Positions 23,285 through 33,757 of a DNA stretch of 64,000 nucleotides are shown in pieces. The position numbers and the translations under genes are program-made. How positions within the stretch are numbered: position 1 is the first letter of the stretch; every line of letters begins with the position of its first letter. The stretch lies in the NCBI GenBank assembly GCA_033032865.1, contig JAWHQI010000051.1, positions 11,240,001-11,304,000 on the forward strand, given 5' to 3'. The notes below the pieces were generated by a model. It was given only the letters and a program-made list of their open reading frames with translations, had not been told where the DNA came from and searched no databases. The stretch is from Dactylorhiza incarnata (Eukaryota; Streptophyta; Magnoliopsida; Asparagales; Orchidaceae).

Positions 23285-24385
23285 ATGGCGCACAACGATC
23301 ACGCGTTCGTTGAGGGGCAAGGAATTAGTAGGCCACCACTTTGTATGGGCACAGACTATAACTATTAGAAAACCCGAATGCGGTGTTTTCTAATAGCTCT
23401 CGACATAGAAGTTTGGAATATGGTCGAGATGAGTTATACTTCCCCAACAATTGTTGTAGAAGATGTAACTATGGACAAACCGAAAGACAAGTGGGATGAC
23501 AATGATAAATTAAAATGTAAGAACAATGCAAAAGCCATGAATGCTTTATTTTGCGCACTAGATCGCACTGAATTTAATAGAGTTTGTGCTTGTGATACTG
23601 CATTTGAAATTTGGAATCTTTTAGAAATTACTCATGAAGGTACTTTGCAGGTAAAGGATTCAAAGTTATTTCAACTGGAGTCAGAGTTCGAAAGATTCAA
23701 AATGGAGGTGGATGAAGAAATTGATACAATGTACACACGATTCACTAAAATTGTGAACGATTCAAAGGTGCTGGGTAAGGTTTTCTCCAATGGAGATTTA
23801 GTAAGGAAAATCTTAAGATCACTTCCCCCAAAGTTCAATCCTAAAGTGACTGCAATTTCTGAGTCACATGATCTTAAGACCTTACAATTGGAGAGCCTCA
23901 TTGGGAATCTAAAAACCCATGAAGTGGAGTTGAAGATTCAAAGCCAAGAGTACAATTTGGAGCCCAAAAAGAAGAGCTTGGCGTTGAAATCTAAAAAGGA
24001 AATTGAAAGTGAGACTGAAGAAAGTGAGGAAGATCAAGAAGGACTGTTTGTGAGGAACTTTAAGAAGTTTATGAGAAATCCTGAGAGGAGAAACTCATTT
24101 AGAAATTTTTTCAAAAGGAAGGATTTTTCCTACAACAAAGGCAAAGGAAAAATGGATGATGAAGAAGAACGTCCACTACCGGAATGTTATCATTGCAAAA
24201 AGATTGGACATATAAGAAGCAAGTGCCCAAAATATCTAAGAGAGCAGAAAGAGAAGAGGCACGATAAGAAGTTCAAAAAGAAGGTTCTGAAGGCGGAGAC
24301 TTGGGATGACACAACTTCTGAAGACTCAAGTGAAGCAAGCGATGAAGATAAAGAAGAAGCAAATGTATGCTTGATGGGGAAATAA
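23285..24385 (+). pseudogene. gag: C1 Gag with CCHC zinc knuckle, broken by an early stop
   Basis: The ATG at 23285 is 35 bp after the PBS; codon 28 is TAG (23366-23368) where Copia Gags usually have a Trp codon, so translation would stop early. The frame then stays open to 24385. Residues after the stop match the UBN2-type Copia Gag (KNNAKAMNALFCALDRTEF, then FSNGDLVRKILRSLPPKF). A zinc knuckle, CYHCKKIGHIRSKC, follows near 24185-24226, then an acidic Ser-rich tail. It would form the particle and package RNA. The TAA at 24383-24385 also looks like a mutation because acidic coding sequence continues past it. Confidence 0.88.
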
Positions 24386-25177
24386 AATGCGTCATCTGAC
24401 GACGATAGCAGTGTCCAAAGCGACACTGAGGTAACTCCTCCATCTTATGAGATTTATATTCTGAATTTATGAAAACTTGCAAATTTTTGGATAAAAGCCT
24501 AAAGGAAATCGATTTTTTAAAATGTGAAAATAAAGATATTTTGAAAGTTAATAAAAAGTTATCAAATGAGTTGAAATCTATTGGGAACAAGAAGGTAATT
24601 TGTCAAGAGTGTGATCACTCTTCGACAAGGATAAAAGAACTTGAAAACACTATTTCTAATTCCGATCAAAAAATTGATCAACTTCTAAAAGAGAAAAAGG
24701 ACTTAGAAAAGGTTGTCAAAACTTCTCATTCTCAATTAGAGAATTACAAGAATTTTTTTGCAAATCGATGTGGCATGATAGTAAAAGAAAATTCAATTTT
24801 AAAGTCCAAAGTAAATGAATTGAACATGGCAATTGGAAAATTTGGTGTTGGGAAAAAATCTCTGGATATGATTTTAGGCAACCAATGCCATGGTCAGCAA
24901 AATTTGGACTATGATACGTTTCTGGAAGCTCTGAAAGCTATCGGAAAATTCCGACAGCTGCTGTCGCCAGCGACAGCTCCAGGTTCGGAAAACATTAAAG
25001 AATGGTTCCTCACTATTCATTGCATGTGCCAAATGTCATCGATTTGGTCACATCTCGGACTCATGCTGGAAGAAAGGAAAAGTTAGTGTTAAACAAATCT
25101 GGGTACCTAAGGCTTCCACCTATACCATGGGAGGGACCACTTGTGTAACCAAATCTTTACTCTCATCATCTTTTTAG
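24386..25177 (+). pseudogene. C1 coiled-coil linker between Gag zinc knuckle and protease
   Basis: The main open part is 24469-25086, about 205 codons. It is rich in Lys, Glu, Asn and Leu with heptad-like spacing (for example IKELENTISNSDQKIDQLLKE) and a CQECDHSS motif, so probably a coiled coil. Similar extensions occur between Gag and protease in SIRE-type elements. A frameshift separates it from Gag, and a stop ends it before the protease. Near 24941-24954 the coding sequence holds a TCGGA-N4-TCCGA dyad like those in the LTR. Confidence 0.7.
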
Positions 25178-27360
25178 ATGTCCGTGCAGGCTAGGAACAA
25201 GGAAGACGTGTGGTATTTGGACTCTGGATGTTCAAAACACATGACGGGTGATAAATCAAAGTTCCTTAGCCTGGAGATGAAGAAAGGTGGAACAATGACA
25301 TTTGGAGATAATGGCAAGGGTAAAGTCAAAGTCATTGGAGTAGTAGGTAACGAAGAATTTAAAATTTCAAATGTTTTATATGTTAAAGGTTTGAAACATA
25401 ATTTTATTTCTTTTAGTCAACTATGTGATAAAAATCTGAATGTTTTATTTGACTCTAGCTCAAACCTTTGCAGAATTATTGATTCTAAAACAAACGAAAT
25501 CGTACTTACTACCCCAAGAATAAACAATGTCTATACAATCACTTTTCATGATTTATCTCATTCTACACTTAAATGTTTTATTTCAAAGAATGATGAACTT
25601 GAATTATGGCATAGGCGGCTAGGACATTCTAGTGCTAAACGAATAGTAAAGCTTTCAAAGAAAAAAATAATTAAAAGTTTACCGAATTTAAATGGAAAGC
25701 TTTCATCATTGTGTTCACCATGCCAAAAAGGAAAGTTTACTAAATCATTGTTTAAGAGCAAAAATGTTATTTCTACCTCTAGACCTTTACAGTTAGTACA
25801 TATGGATTTATTTGGTCCAATTACATAAAGTCTAGGAGGTAGAAAATATACATTTGTTATTATTGATGATTATTCTAGATTTTGTTGGACACTGTTTTTA
25901 AATTCAAAATCTGATGCTTTTGATGAATTTGTAAAACTAATTTCACGTATTCAAAATGAAATTGATTTAAAAGTAAAATGCATTAGATCAGATCATGGAG
26001 GAGAGTTTGATAATGAAAAATTTATTTCATATTGTAATGAATTTGGGATAAAACACGAATTTTCCGCTCCTCACACACCACAGCAAAATGGTGTAGTGGA
26101 GAGGAAAAATAGAACACTTCAAGAATTAGGACGTACTATGCTTTGTGAATTTAAATTGCCAAAATATTTTTGGGCCGAAGCGGTTAGTACTACATGCAAT
26201 ATTATTAATCGTGTCATGATTCCTCCTACATTACAATTAACTCCTTATGAAATTTATTTTCAAAGAAAACCAAATGTATCTTACTTTAAAGTTTTTGGTT
26301 GTAAATGCTTTATTTTGAATACAAAAGATAACTTAGGTAAATTTGATGAAAAATGTGATGAAGGAATTTTCATTGGTTATTCTTCAACTAGCAAGGCCTA
26401 TAGAGTTTATAATAAACGTACTAAAGTGGTTGAAGAAACTATTCATGTAAAATTTGATGAAAACATTTCTTGTGTAGAAAATACTAAAGTTGCAGGTAAT
26501 GAGAAAAATGAAGAAGATGTGGAACAAAATCTGAGGAAAAATGATGATGATGATGATGATGAAGAAAAAGTAGAGAAAGAAGACGAAAAAGATGGTGAAG
26601 AAGCAGAATAACAAGGATATGTACCTCCAACCGAGCTAAGGTTCTCAAAAGATCATCCACAAGAATTTGTTATTGGAGAACCATCAAGTGGGGTACGTAC
26701 ACGTTCTAGTTTACATGAAAGCTTTTCAAATTTATGTTTTGTCTCTAATATAGAACCAAAAGATGTTGCCACCGCTTTAAATGATGAATCTTGGTTTTTA
26801 GCTATGAATGAAGAACTTAACCAATTTGAAAGAAATAAAGTTTGGACTCTTGTTGATAGACCTAGTGATCATCCAGTGGTAGGAGTCAAATGGATTTTCA
26901 AAAATAAATTAGATAGTGACTCTAGGGTCACTAGAAACAAAGCTAGGCTTGTAGCGAAAGGATATAATCAAATTGAAGGGGCAGATTTTGATGAAACATT
27001 TGCACCCGTTGAGCGATTGGAAGCAATTAGAATTTTTGTTGCATTTGCTAGTCATAAAAGATTCAAATTGTTGCAAATGGATATTAAAACTGCATTTTTA
27101 AACGGGTTAATTAAAGAAGAAGTTTATGTTGAACAACCCCCAAGATTTATAAATGAAAATTTTCCTAATCGCGTATATAGATTGCTAAAAGCTTTGTATG
27201 GTTTAAAACAAGCACCACGAGCATGGTATGATAGATTGACTTTATATTTATTACAAAATGGTTTTAGAATGAGTGGTGTTGATTGTACACTCTTTATTAA
27301 GCAAGTTGATGATAATTTAATTGTTTTACAAATTTATGTTGATGATATTATTTTTGGAGC
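25178..27360 (+). pseudogene. pol: C1 Pol part 1: protease, integrase, N-terminal RT, broken by stops
   Basis: Protease: WYLDSGCSKHMTG near 25214-25252, with the Asp-Ser-Gly site kept. Integrase: GAG-pre-integrase HHCC region (LELWHRRLGH, then CSPCQKGKF), then catalytic Asp in HMDLFGP, a TAA stop at 25826-25828, Asp in RSDHGGEF and Glu in GVVERKN. A second stop lies at 26609-26611 after a GAT-rich acidic run. RT begins near 26800 (NKVWTLV) and reaches YVDDIIFG. G3 then interrupts the following Ala codon after 27360. The enzymes would have copied and inserted the element, but the stops make it inactive. Confidence 0.9.
27356..27360. repeat. Target site duplication of G3, left copy (GGAGC)
   Basis: GGAGC at 27356-27360 and 37095-37099 flank G3. 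The C1 RT reading frame continues in register on the two sides. Confidence 0.97.
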
Positions 27361-28869
27361 TGATGAGTCCTGATTATATACACCTTCATGGACTCATCCG
27401 GGCCATTATTTAGTCAATATCACGCACTTTAGCCTTATTATAGTTTATAATTGATAACCCATGCTAGGTGCACATTTTGGCCCACTTGGGTGTGTTTTCG
27501 TGTTTATTTCCTTTCATAGTACTCATATGTTGTTAAGTGCCACTTTTGGTGGCTAGATCTGTGTTTGTGCTGGAATAGGAGGCGTGCAAGTGCTTCCGGT
27601 GCAATTCTGCACAGGAACACTGCGCACGATCACTTGTTCTAGTGCGCACGACCACCGGTCGTGCGCCACTAATCGTGCGCACTTAACCCTTTTTCACGAG
27701 TTCTGTCTGGTGTAGTGCGCACGACCATCAACTCCAGTGCGCACGACCATCGGTCGTGCGCCACTGCTCGTGCGCATTGACCATTAAATTTCTGAGTTCT
27801 GTTTGCTGTAGTGCGCACGACCATCAACTCCAGTGCGCACGACCACCGGTCGTGCGCCACTGGTCGTGCGAACATTGTATTTCATGATTTCATCTCGTGC
27901 AGGTTCTGTCCAGGCAGTGCGCACGATCGCAGGATTCCAGTGCGCACGACCACTGGTCGTGCGCCAATGATCGTGCGCAGTGTTTAATCCAGCGCCTATT
28001 TAAGCGCCTGTTGCGATTTTAGGGCGGATCATCATTCCGGGAGCGGGATTTCTGCTCCGCACGCCACCGACCGCCCCCTTGGATCGCCCCTACTTCATCT
28101 CCTACGCAAGGGGAAGCTTCCTCGGTCCATTCCTAGACATCCTCCATCGTCCGTGAGTGTTCTCCATCATCCGCAAGCCTCCAAGCAATCATTTTCGCTT
28201 TCCGCCCGGTGAGAAGAAGAAGAGACCTTGAGTCGAAGACGACGGAGCACGTAGGGAGATTGTGACAGCCCTCTACGCCGGAAGCATCATCCGCCCGAGT
28301 CCGGAGGTAGCCCGACAACCTACCATTCCGGCCGTGAACGGCCGCTAGTCTTCACCGCCGGTTATCTCCTTCCCTCTTTCCTTGGTTGTACCCCTGTGAA
28401 GCTTTCACTAAATGAATATTGTGATATTTACTTGATGAGAATGAATGTTTCTGTGTTCTTATTCATGGGTTGGTTGTGATTCACCACGTTCAAGCGCACT
28501 CACTCACACACGCACGCAAGGTGTTTGCTCCGTGTTGGCAAGAGCTAACGACGGTTGTGAAGAGGTGTTTGCGACCCTCACTCTCTCGCGCCTGAGTCCA
28601 CTTCATTCGCCTCACGAAGCACGGCATCGCGGCCGTTGCATCCACCTCACGTTGCGAAGCGGTGTTCTCGACCCGCATCTCTTTTATTGTTGTTAAAATT
28701 AGGAAAACCAACCAAAAACCCCTTGTTGTGTTTGTGAAACGCTTGTGTAACAATATTCACTGCACGATTCGATCACCCATCCTGCATTCCTCAAGAGACC
28801 GACATCCGGGGAATTTATTCTCCACAATTATTACTTGACAGCGACCGGTGCACTTGCCGATGCGCATCA
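27361..28869 (+). repeat. G3 5' LTR (1509 bp)
   Basis: U3 has a cluster of GTGCGCACGACC and GGTCGTGCGC dyads at about 27600-27985, partly as a tandem repeat of roughly 120 bp. A TATA-like TATTTAAG follows at 27997-28004. The last 90 bp are strongly similar to the G1 LTR end. Confidence 0.96.
27600..27985. repeat. G3 LTR dyad/tandem repeat cluster
   Basis: Repeated AGTGCGCACGACCA paired with (T)GGTCGTGCGCCACT gives long inverted repeats immediately upstream of the TATA-like box. The copy in the 3' LTR is at about 35825-36210. Confidence 0.85.
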
Positions 28870-28875
28870 AGTTTT

Positions 28876-28893
28876 TGGCGCCGTTGCCGGGGA
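28876..28893 (+). promoter_or_regulatory. G3 primer binding site (tRNA-Asp)
   Basis: TGGCGCCGTTGCCGGGGA, six bases after the LTR end (spacer AGTTTT). Confidence 0.95.
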
Positions 28894-28984
28894 ATGCAGA
28901 CGTGATGAATTCGTCTGTGTGAAGCTTTGTTGCACAAGAATTTCCCTTTCTTTCACCTCTTTTGTTCATCTCTGTATTCGCAGC

Positions 28985-31900
28985 ATGACCTCTATTCAGG
29001 AATGCATCTACCATGGAAGCTTAAACGATTTAAGGGATCAAGCAAAAAGGAACAATCATGACTTTGGGATCTCCGCCGACGTCATTGAGTACATGTATGG
29101 GAACTGCAAGTTCAGCGGAGATGAGCATGAAGATGCGGGGCAACACATGCGGGATTTCTTAGACATCTATTACACTTGTATTTTCAGTGGAGTTGAAAAT
29201 GACCCACAGAAGATTCTGGCATTTTCATTCTCCCTGCACAAAAAAGCCAAAAGCTGGTATTGGGATACCCGGAAACGAGAGGTGATCACATGGAAACAAC
29301 TCGAAGGGAGATTTTTACAAGAGTTTCAACATCGTACTCAAGCCTTGGATAAGTACAGGGAACTCATGACCTTTGAACAAGGGAAGGAGGAGACGTTAGA
29401 CAATGCTTGGGAACGTTTCCAGTCCCTGCATAGGGGTTGTTACCGTGGTGATCTCTCGGAAGCTTTCTTAATTCAGATTTTTTATTTTGGAGTGCGGGAG
29501 AAATTCCGTCTTCTATTTGATGTGGCAGCCGGTGGGGCCCTGTTTAATAAATCAGGGAAGGACGCATGGGAAGTGGTCGTGAATATTGTTCACACCAGTC
29601 AGCATTGGAGTCATGTCATTTGCTCCACAAGTACCGCTGCAGTTAATGCCGTGACGCTCAAGGGAGCAGCGGATTTGGTGCCGCCTGATCAACCAGAACA
29701 GTTAGCAACCTTGGTGGTTGGGGTATTGAACAAAATGAATGACCAATCAGTCGCAATCCAACAGCTTCGCTCTACTATTGGGACTCTTTCTGATGTTGTT
29801 TCTGGACTTGCAATTCAGCATCCTGAGTCAGTAAATACCATGCGATTGAGAAGTGGGAGAAGTGTAGACAATCCCCCTCGACCGGAACCGCTTGCGGTTT
29901 CCACTGACAAGCCTAATGAAGACATCCACGAGAAGCCGACTCAGATTCATTTCGAGCCACACCCCGTGAGTGAGGCACAACCCTCGAAAAGCGCTGCTCA
30001 CCCCCCATTTCCCCACAGGCTGCGCAACGAGAAATCCGAGAAGCAATTCCACAGATTCTTGGAAGTAATGAAAGGAGTGCAAGTGAGCATACCACTCATT
30101 GAAGCTATCTCTCAAATGCCGGGCTACTCCAAGTTTTTGAAAGACTTGATCTCGAAGCGGAAGCAGTTGGAGGGTCTCAAAACTATCGACCTCACCGAGG
30201 AGTGCTCCGCCATCGTTTCCAATTTACCCACAAAGTGCAAGGATCCGGGCAGCTTCACGATCCCTTGCAGGATTGGCCAGCACCGTTTCAGCCAGGCACT
30301 CTGTGACTTGGGGGCATCAATCAACTTGATGCCACTCTCTATCTTTCGTGAACTTGGTGCGGGTATCTTGAAGCCAACACAGGTAATGCTGCAACTCGCT
30401 GATCGGTCGATCAAGAAGCCATCAGGAATTGTCGAGGACCTCACAATCATTGTAAACGGTCTCGCTTTCCCAGCTGATTTTATCATTCTCGACATGAAGG
30501 TCGATACAAATGTACCCATTATCTTGGGGCGGCCCTTTCTGGCTACTGCTCGTGCCATTATTAATGTGGAGCAGGGGGAGCTCACTCTAAGACTGGGGGA
30601 GGATGCTATATCGTTCAATGTCCATAGCCCTTCGCAACTCTTTGAAATAACGGAGTGTGAGCCAGCAGAGGCACTTGAAGAATTCGATGGTCAGAACGAT
30701 GTGGAGTTGGATAACCGCGAGGTGTGTTGGCAGCACAAAGACAAGGAGGAGGAGGGTGTTCACTCAAACCAGCCCGATTTGGCACATTCAATTGGAGAGC
30801 CCTCCAACGTTTCTGCTGATCCAGACCCTTGTTCGGCTCTCAAACAACTTCCGGACTCTCTCAAGTATGTCTTTCTTGGAGAAACAAACACGCATCCGGT
30901 GATTATCTCGGCAGCCCTCTCCGCTGCCAACGAAACTGCACTAGTGGGTGTGCTGAGAAGGTACCACAAGGTCTTCGGACGTTCTCTAGCTGACATCAAG
31001 GGAATCAGCCCCACGGTCTGCATGCATAAGATCCTCCTTGAAGATCAGTACAAACCGACAGCACAACCCCAAAGGCGGCTGAACCCGAAAATGCAAGAGG
31101 TTGTGAAGGCTGAAGTGATAAAGCTTTTAGATGCTGGGATCATTTACCCAATCAGCGACAGCAAATGGGTCAGTCCAGTCCAGGTGGTCCCAAAGAAGGG
31201 CGGGATCACTGTCGTTGCTAACGAGAAGAATGAGCTGCTACCGACCCGAATGATCACTGGGTGGAGAGTCTGCATTGACTACCGCAAGCTGAACGATGCG
31301 ACGCGCAAGGACCATTTCCCACTCCCCTTCATTGATCAGATGCTAGAAAAGTTAGCAGGGCAGGATTACTACTGTTTCTTGGATGGGTACTCAGGGTACA
31401 ATCAGATTTTAATTGACCCTTCTGATCAAGACAAGACTACATTCACATGTCCATCCGGTACCTTCGCGTTCAAAAGAATGCCATTCGGACTGTGTAATGC
31501 CCCCGCAACTTTCCAACGTTGTATGCTCGCCATTTTTGCTGATATGGTAGGGGATTTCCTCGAAGTCTTTATGGACGATTTCACTCTATTTGGCAGTAGT
31601 TTTGACAGTTGCCTCGCAAATTTGGCCAAGACATTGAAGCGGTGTGAAGACACCAATCTTATCTTAAACTGGGAGAAATGCCACTTCATGGTGCGCGAAG
31701 GAATCGTCTTGGGGCATAAAGTTTCCTGCGAAGGGCTTGAAGTGGATCAAGCGAAAGTTAGTGTCATCAGAAACCTCCCTCCACCCATGTCAGTGAAGGG
31801 CATTCGAAGTTTTCTTGGCCATGTGGGCTTCTATCGAAGGTTCATCAAGGACTTCTCCTCCATCTCAAAGCCTTTATCTCGCCTGCTGGTTAAGGACGTC

Positions 31901-33757
31901 CCATTCCATTTCGATGAAGCATGCATGCACGCCTTCGAAACTTTACGGGGGCAACTCATCTCAGCCCCAATTCTGGTGGCACCCGACTGGACTCTACCTT
32001 TCATTATCATGTGCGACGCAAGTGATGTGGCCGTAGGTGCTGTTCTCGGTCAAAAGAAAGACAAGACTTTTCACACTATCGCGTATGCCAGTCGAACTCT
32101 CAACAGTGCACAAGCCAATTATACCACCACGGAGAAAGAAATGCTAGCTGTGGTCTTCGCTTTTGAAAAGTTTCACTCATACTTGGTACTCTCCGAAGTG
32201 ATCGTGTATACGGACCACGCCGCTCTCAGGTATCTTTTCAGTAAGAAAGAATCCAAATCGCGTCTGATTCGTTGGATTTTACTCTTGCAGGAATACAATC
32301 TGGAAATCAAAGATAAGAAAGGGGTGGAGAATGTGATTGCTGATCATCTCTCACGTTTGGAGTACGACACTCCTAATTGCGTTGTGGAGGAAACTGACGA
32401 CTATTTCCCGGATGAAAAGTTATTTGCAATCACTACATCCTCCCCGACCGCACCTTGGTATGCAGATATTGCTAATTACTTGGCTTGTAGAACACTCTCC
32501 CCGAGTTTGTCCCCTCAGCAAAGACGGAAGCTTGTCTCCGACGCAAAATACTATTTTTGGGAAGATCCGCTCTTGTTCCACACATGCAGCGACGGGATTA
32601 TTAGGCGTTGCATTCCGGAAGCTGAGTTTCAGTCTGTATTACAGCATTGTCATGACAGAGAGGCCGGCGGGCACTTCGGGGCCGTTCGAACAGCACGAAA
32701 AATCCTGCAATGTGGATTGTTCTGGCCGACCCTCTTCCGGGATGCCCATGCCTATGTCACCAAGTGCGACGAATGTCAAAGGACTGGGAATATTTCCCGG
32801 CGTGATGAGATGCCCCTTAATAACATGCTGGTTTGCGAACCCTTTGACGTCTGGGGAATAGACTTCATGGGCCCTTTCCCAATGTCTCATGGTAAGCATT
32901 ACATTATTGTGGCAGTTGATTATGTCTCGAAGTGGGTGGAAGCTGAGGCGGTTGCCACGAATGATGCCAACACTGTGCTGCACTTTATCCACAAGAACAT
33001 CTTCTCCAGGTTTGGGACGCCGAGAACTATCATCAGCGACGGCGGGAGTCATTTTTGCAATAGACAGTTTGTGCAGCTCATGAAAAAGTTTGGGGTCCAT
33101 CATAAAATTTCTTTGGCTTACCACCCCCAAACATGCGGGCAAGTCGAAGTCTCCAACCGCGAGCTCAAGCGAATAATTGAGAAATCAATACATTCAAATA
33201 GGAAGGAGTGGGCTAAGAAGGTCGATGACGCATTATGGGCCTACCGGACTGCGTTCAAAACACCCATTGGAATGACTCCGTTTCAATTAGTCTATGGCAA
33301 GGCATGTCACCTCCCTGTAGAGCTGGAGCATAAAGCATTATGGGCCACCAAACTGTTGAACATGGATATTGGAGCCGCGGCCGAAGTGCGTCGGTCCCAA
33401 CTCAACGAGTTAGAGGAGCTCCGTCATTTTGCTTATGAAAACGCTCGCATCTATAAGGAGAAAACGAAGAAATGGCATGATCAGCATATAATTCCTAAGG
33501 AGTTCAAAATTGGGGACCAGGTGCTACTCTACAACTCCCGTCTCCGCCTCTTCCCAGGGAAGCTTAAATCGAGGTGGAGTGGTCCTTTCTCCGTGACCGA
33601 TGTCTCGCCTTTTGGTGCCATTGAAATATCTGGAGATAAGGGGGACAAGTTTAAGGTCAATGGACATCGGCTGAAGTTATATGATGGCGCCACTATTAAC
33701 AAGGAGCGTCAGTTGTTGACATTGGGAGATGGACTTCATACAAGCACCGGCAGCTGA
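28985..33757 (+). CDS. gag-pol: G3 Gag-Pol polyprotein, intact (1590 aa)
   Basis: The frame is open from 28835, inside the LTR, but that start precedes the PBS, so I choose the ATG at 28985. Gag domain: residues about 40-220 ([14 protein letters not shown], then [17 protein letters not shown]). No CCHC zinc knuckle is visible. Protease DLGAS has Asp441. RT FMDD is at 862-865. RNase H MCDASD has Asp1011. The integrase HHCC finger starts at His1221, with catalytic Asp1293, Asp1352 and Glu1388 in DX35E spacing, and the C-terminal KSRWSGPF module. All catalytic residues are present. It would supply capsid and enzymes for its own copying, possibly also for G1. No envelope-like ORF follows. Confidence 0.97.
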   Translation: MTSIQECIYHGSLNDLRDQAKRNNHDFGISADVIEYMYGNCKFSGDEHEDAGQHMRDFLDIYYTCIFSGVENDPQKILAFSFSLHKKAKSWYWDTRKREVITWKQLEGRFLQEFQHRTQALDKYRELMTFEQGKEETLDNAWERFQSLHRGCYRGDLSEAFLIQIFYFGVREKFRLLFDVAAGGALFNKSGKDAWEVVVNIVHTSQHWSHVICSTSTAAVNAVTLKGAADLVPPDQPEQLATLVVGVLNKMNDQSVAIQQLRSTIGTLSDVVSGLAIQHPESVNTMRLRSGRSVDNPPRPEPLAVSTDKPNEDIHEKPTQIHFEPHPVSEAQPSKSAAHPPFPHRLRNEKSEKQFHRFLEVMKGVQVSIPLIEAISQMPGYSKFLKDLISKRKQLEGLKTIDLTEECSAIVSNLPTKCKDPGSFTIPCRIGQHRFSQALCDLGASINLMPLSIFRELGAGILKPTQVMLQLADRSIKKPSGIVEDLTIIVNGLAFPADFIILDMKVDTNVPIILGRPFLATARAIINVEQGELTLRLGEDAISFNVHSPSQLFEITECEPAEALEEFDGQNDVELDNREVCWQHKDKEEEGVHSNQPDLAHSIGEPSNVSADPDPCSALKQLPDSLKYVFLGETNTHPVIISAALSAANETALVGVLRRYHKVFGRSLADIKGISPTVCMHKILLEDQYKPTAQPQRRLNPKMQEVVKAEVIKLLDAGIIYPISDSKWVSPVQVVPKKGGITVVANEKNELLPTRMITGWRVCIDYRKLNDATRKDHFPLPFIDQMLEKLAGQDYYCFLDGYSGYNQILIDPSDQDKTTFTCPSGTFAFKRMPFGLCNAPATFQRCMLAIFADMVGDFLEVFMDDFTLFGSSFDSCLANLAKTLKRCEDTNLILNWEKCHFMVREGIVLGHKVSCEGLEVDQAKVSVIRNLPPPMSVKGIRSFLGHVGFYRRFIKDFSSISKPLSRLLVKDVPFHFDEACMHAFETLRGQLISAPILVAPDWTLPFIIMCDASDVAVGAVLGQKKDKTFHTIAYASRTLNSAQANYTTTEKEMLAVVFAFEKFHSYLVLSEVIVYTDHAALRYLFSKKESKSRLIRWILLLQEYNLEIKDKKGVENVIADHLSRLEYDTPNCVVEETDDYFPDEKLFAITTSSPTAPWYADIANYLACRTLSPSLSPQQRRKLVSDAKYYFWEDPLLFHTCSDGIIRRCIPEAEFQSVLQHCHDREAGGHFGAVRTARKILQCGLFWPTLFRDAHAYVTKCDECQRTGNISRRDEMPLNNMLVCEPFDVWGIDFMGPFPMSHGKHYIIVAVDYVSKWVEAEAVATNDANTVLHFIHKNIFSRFGTPRTIISDGGSHFCNRQFVQLMKKFGVHHKISLAYHPQTCGQVEVSNRELKRIIEKSIHSNRKEWAKKVDDALWAYRTAFKTPIGMTPFQLVYGKACHLPVELEHKALWATKLLNMDIGAAAEVRRSQLNELEELRHFAYENARIYKEKTKKWHDQHIIPKEFKIGDQVLLYNSRLRLFPGKLKSRWSGPFSVTDVSPFGAIEISGDKGDKFKVNGHRLKLYDGATINKERQLLTLGDGLHTSTGS

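Noticed and set aside
28445..28753. Small ORFs on both strands, repeated at 36670-36978
   Set aside because: Within the R/U5 part of the G3 LTR; chance frames.
28876..28893. tRNA-Asp gene fragment
   Set aside because: Only the 18-base complement next to an LTR is present; this is a primer binding site.
28835..28984. Upstream extension of G3 Gag
   Set aside because: The open frame begins in the LTR before the PBS; the ATG at 28985 is the sensible start.
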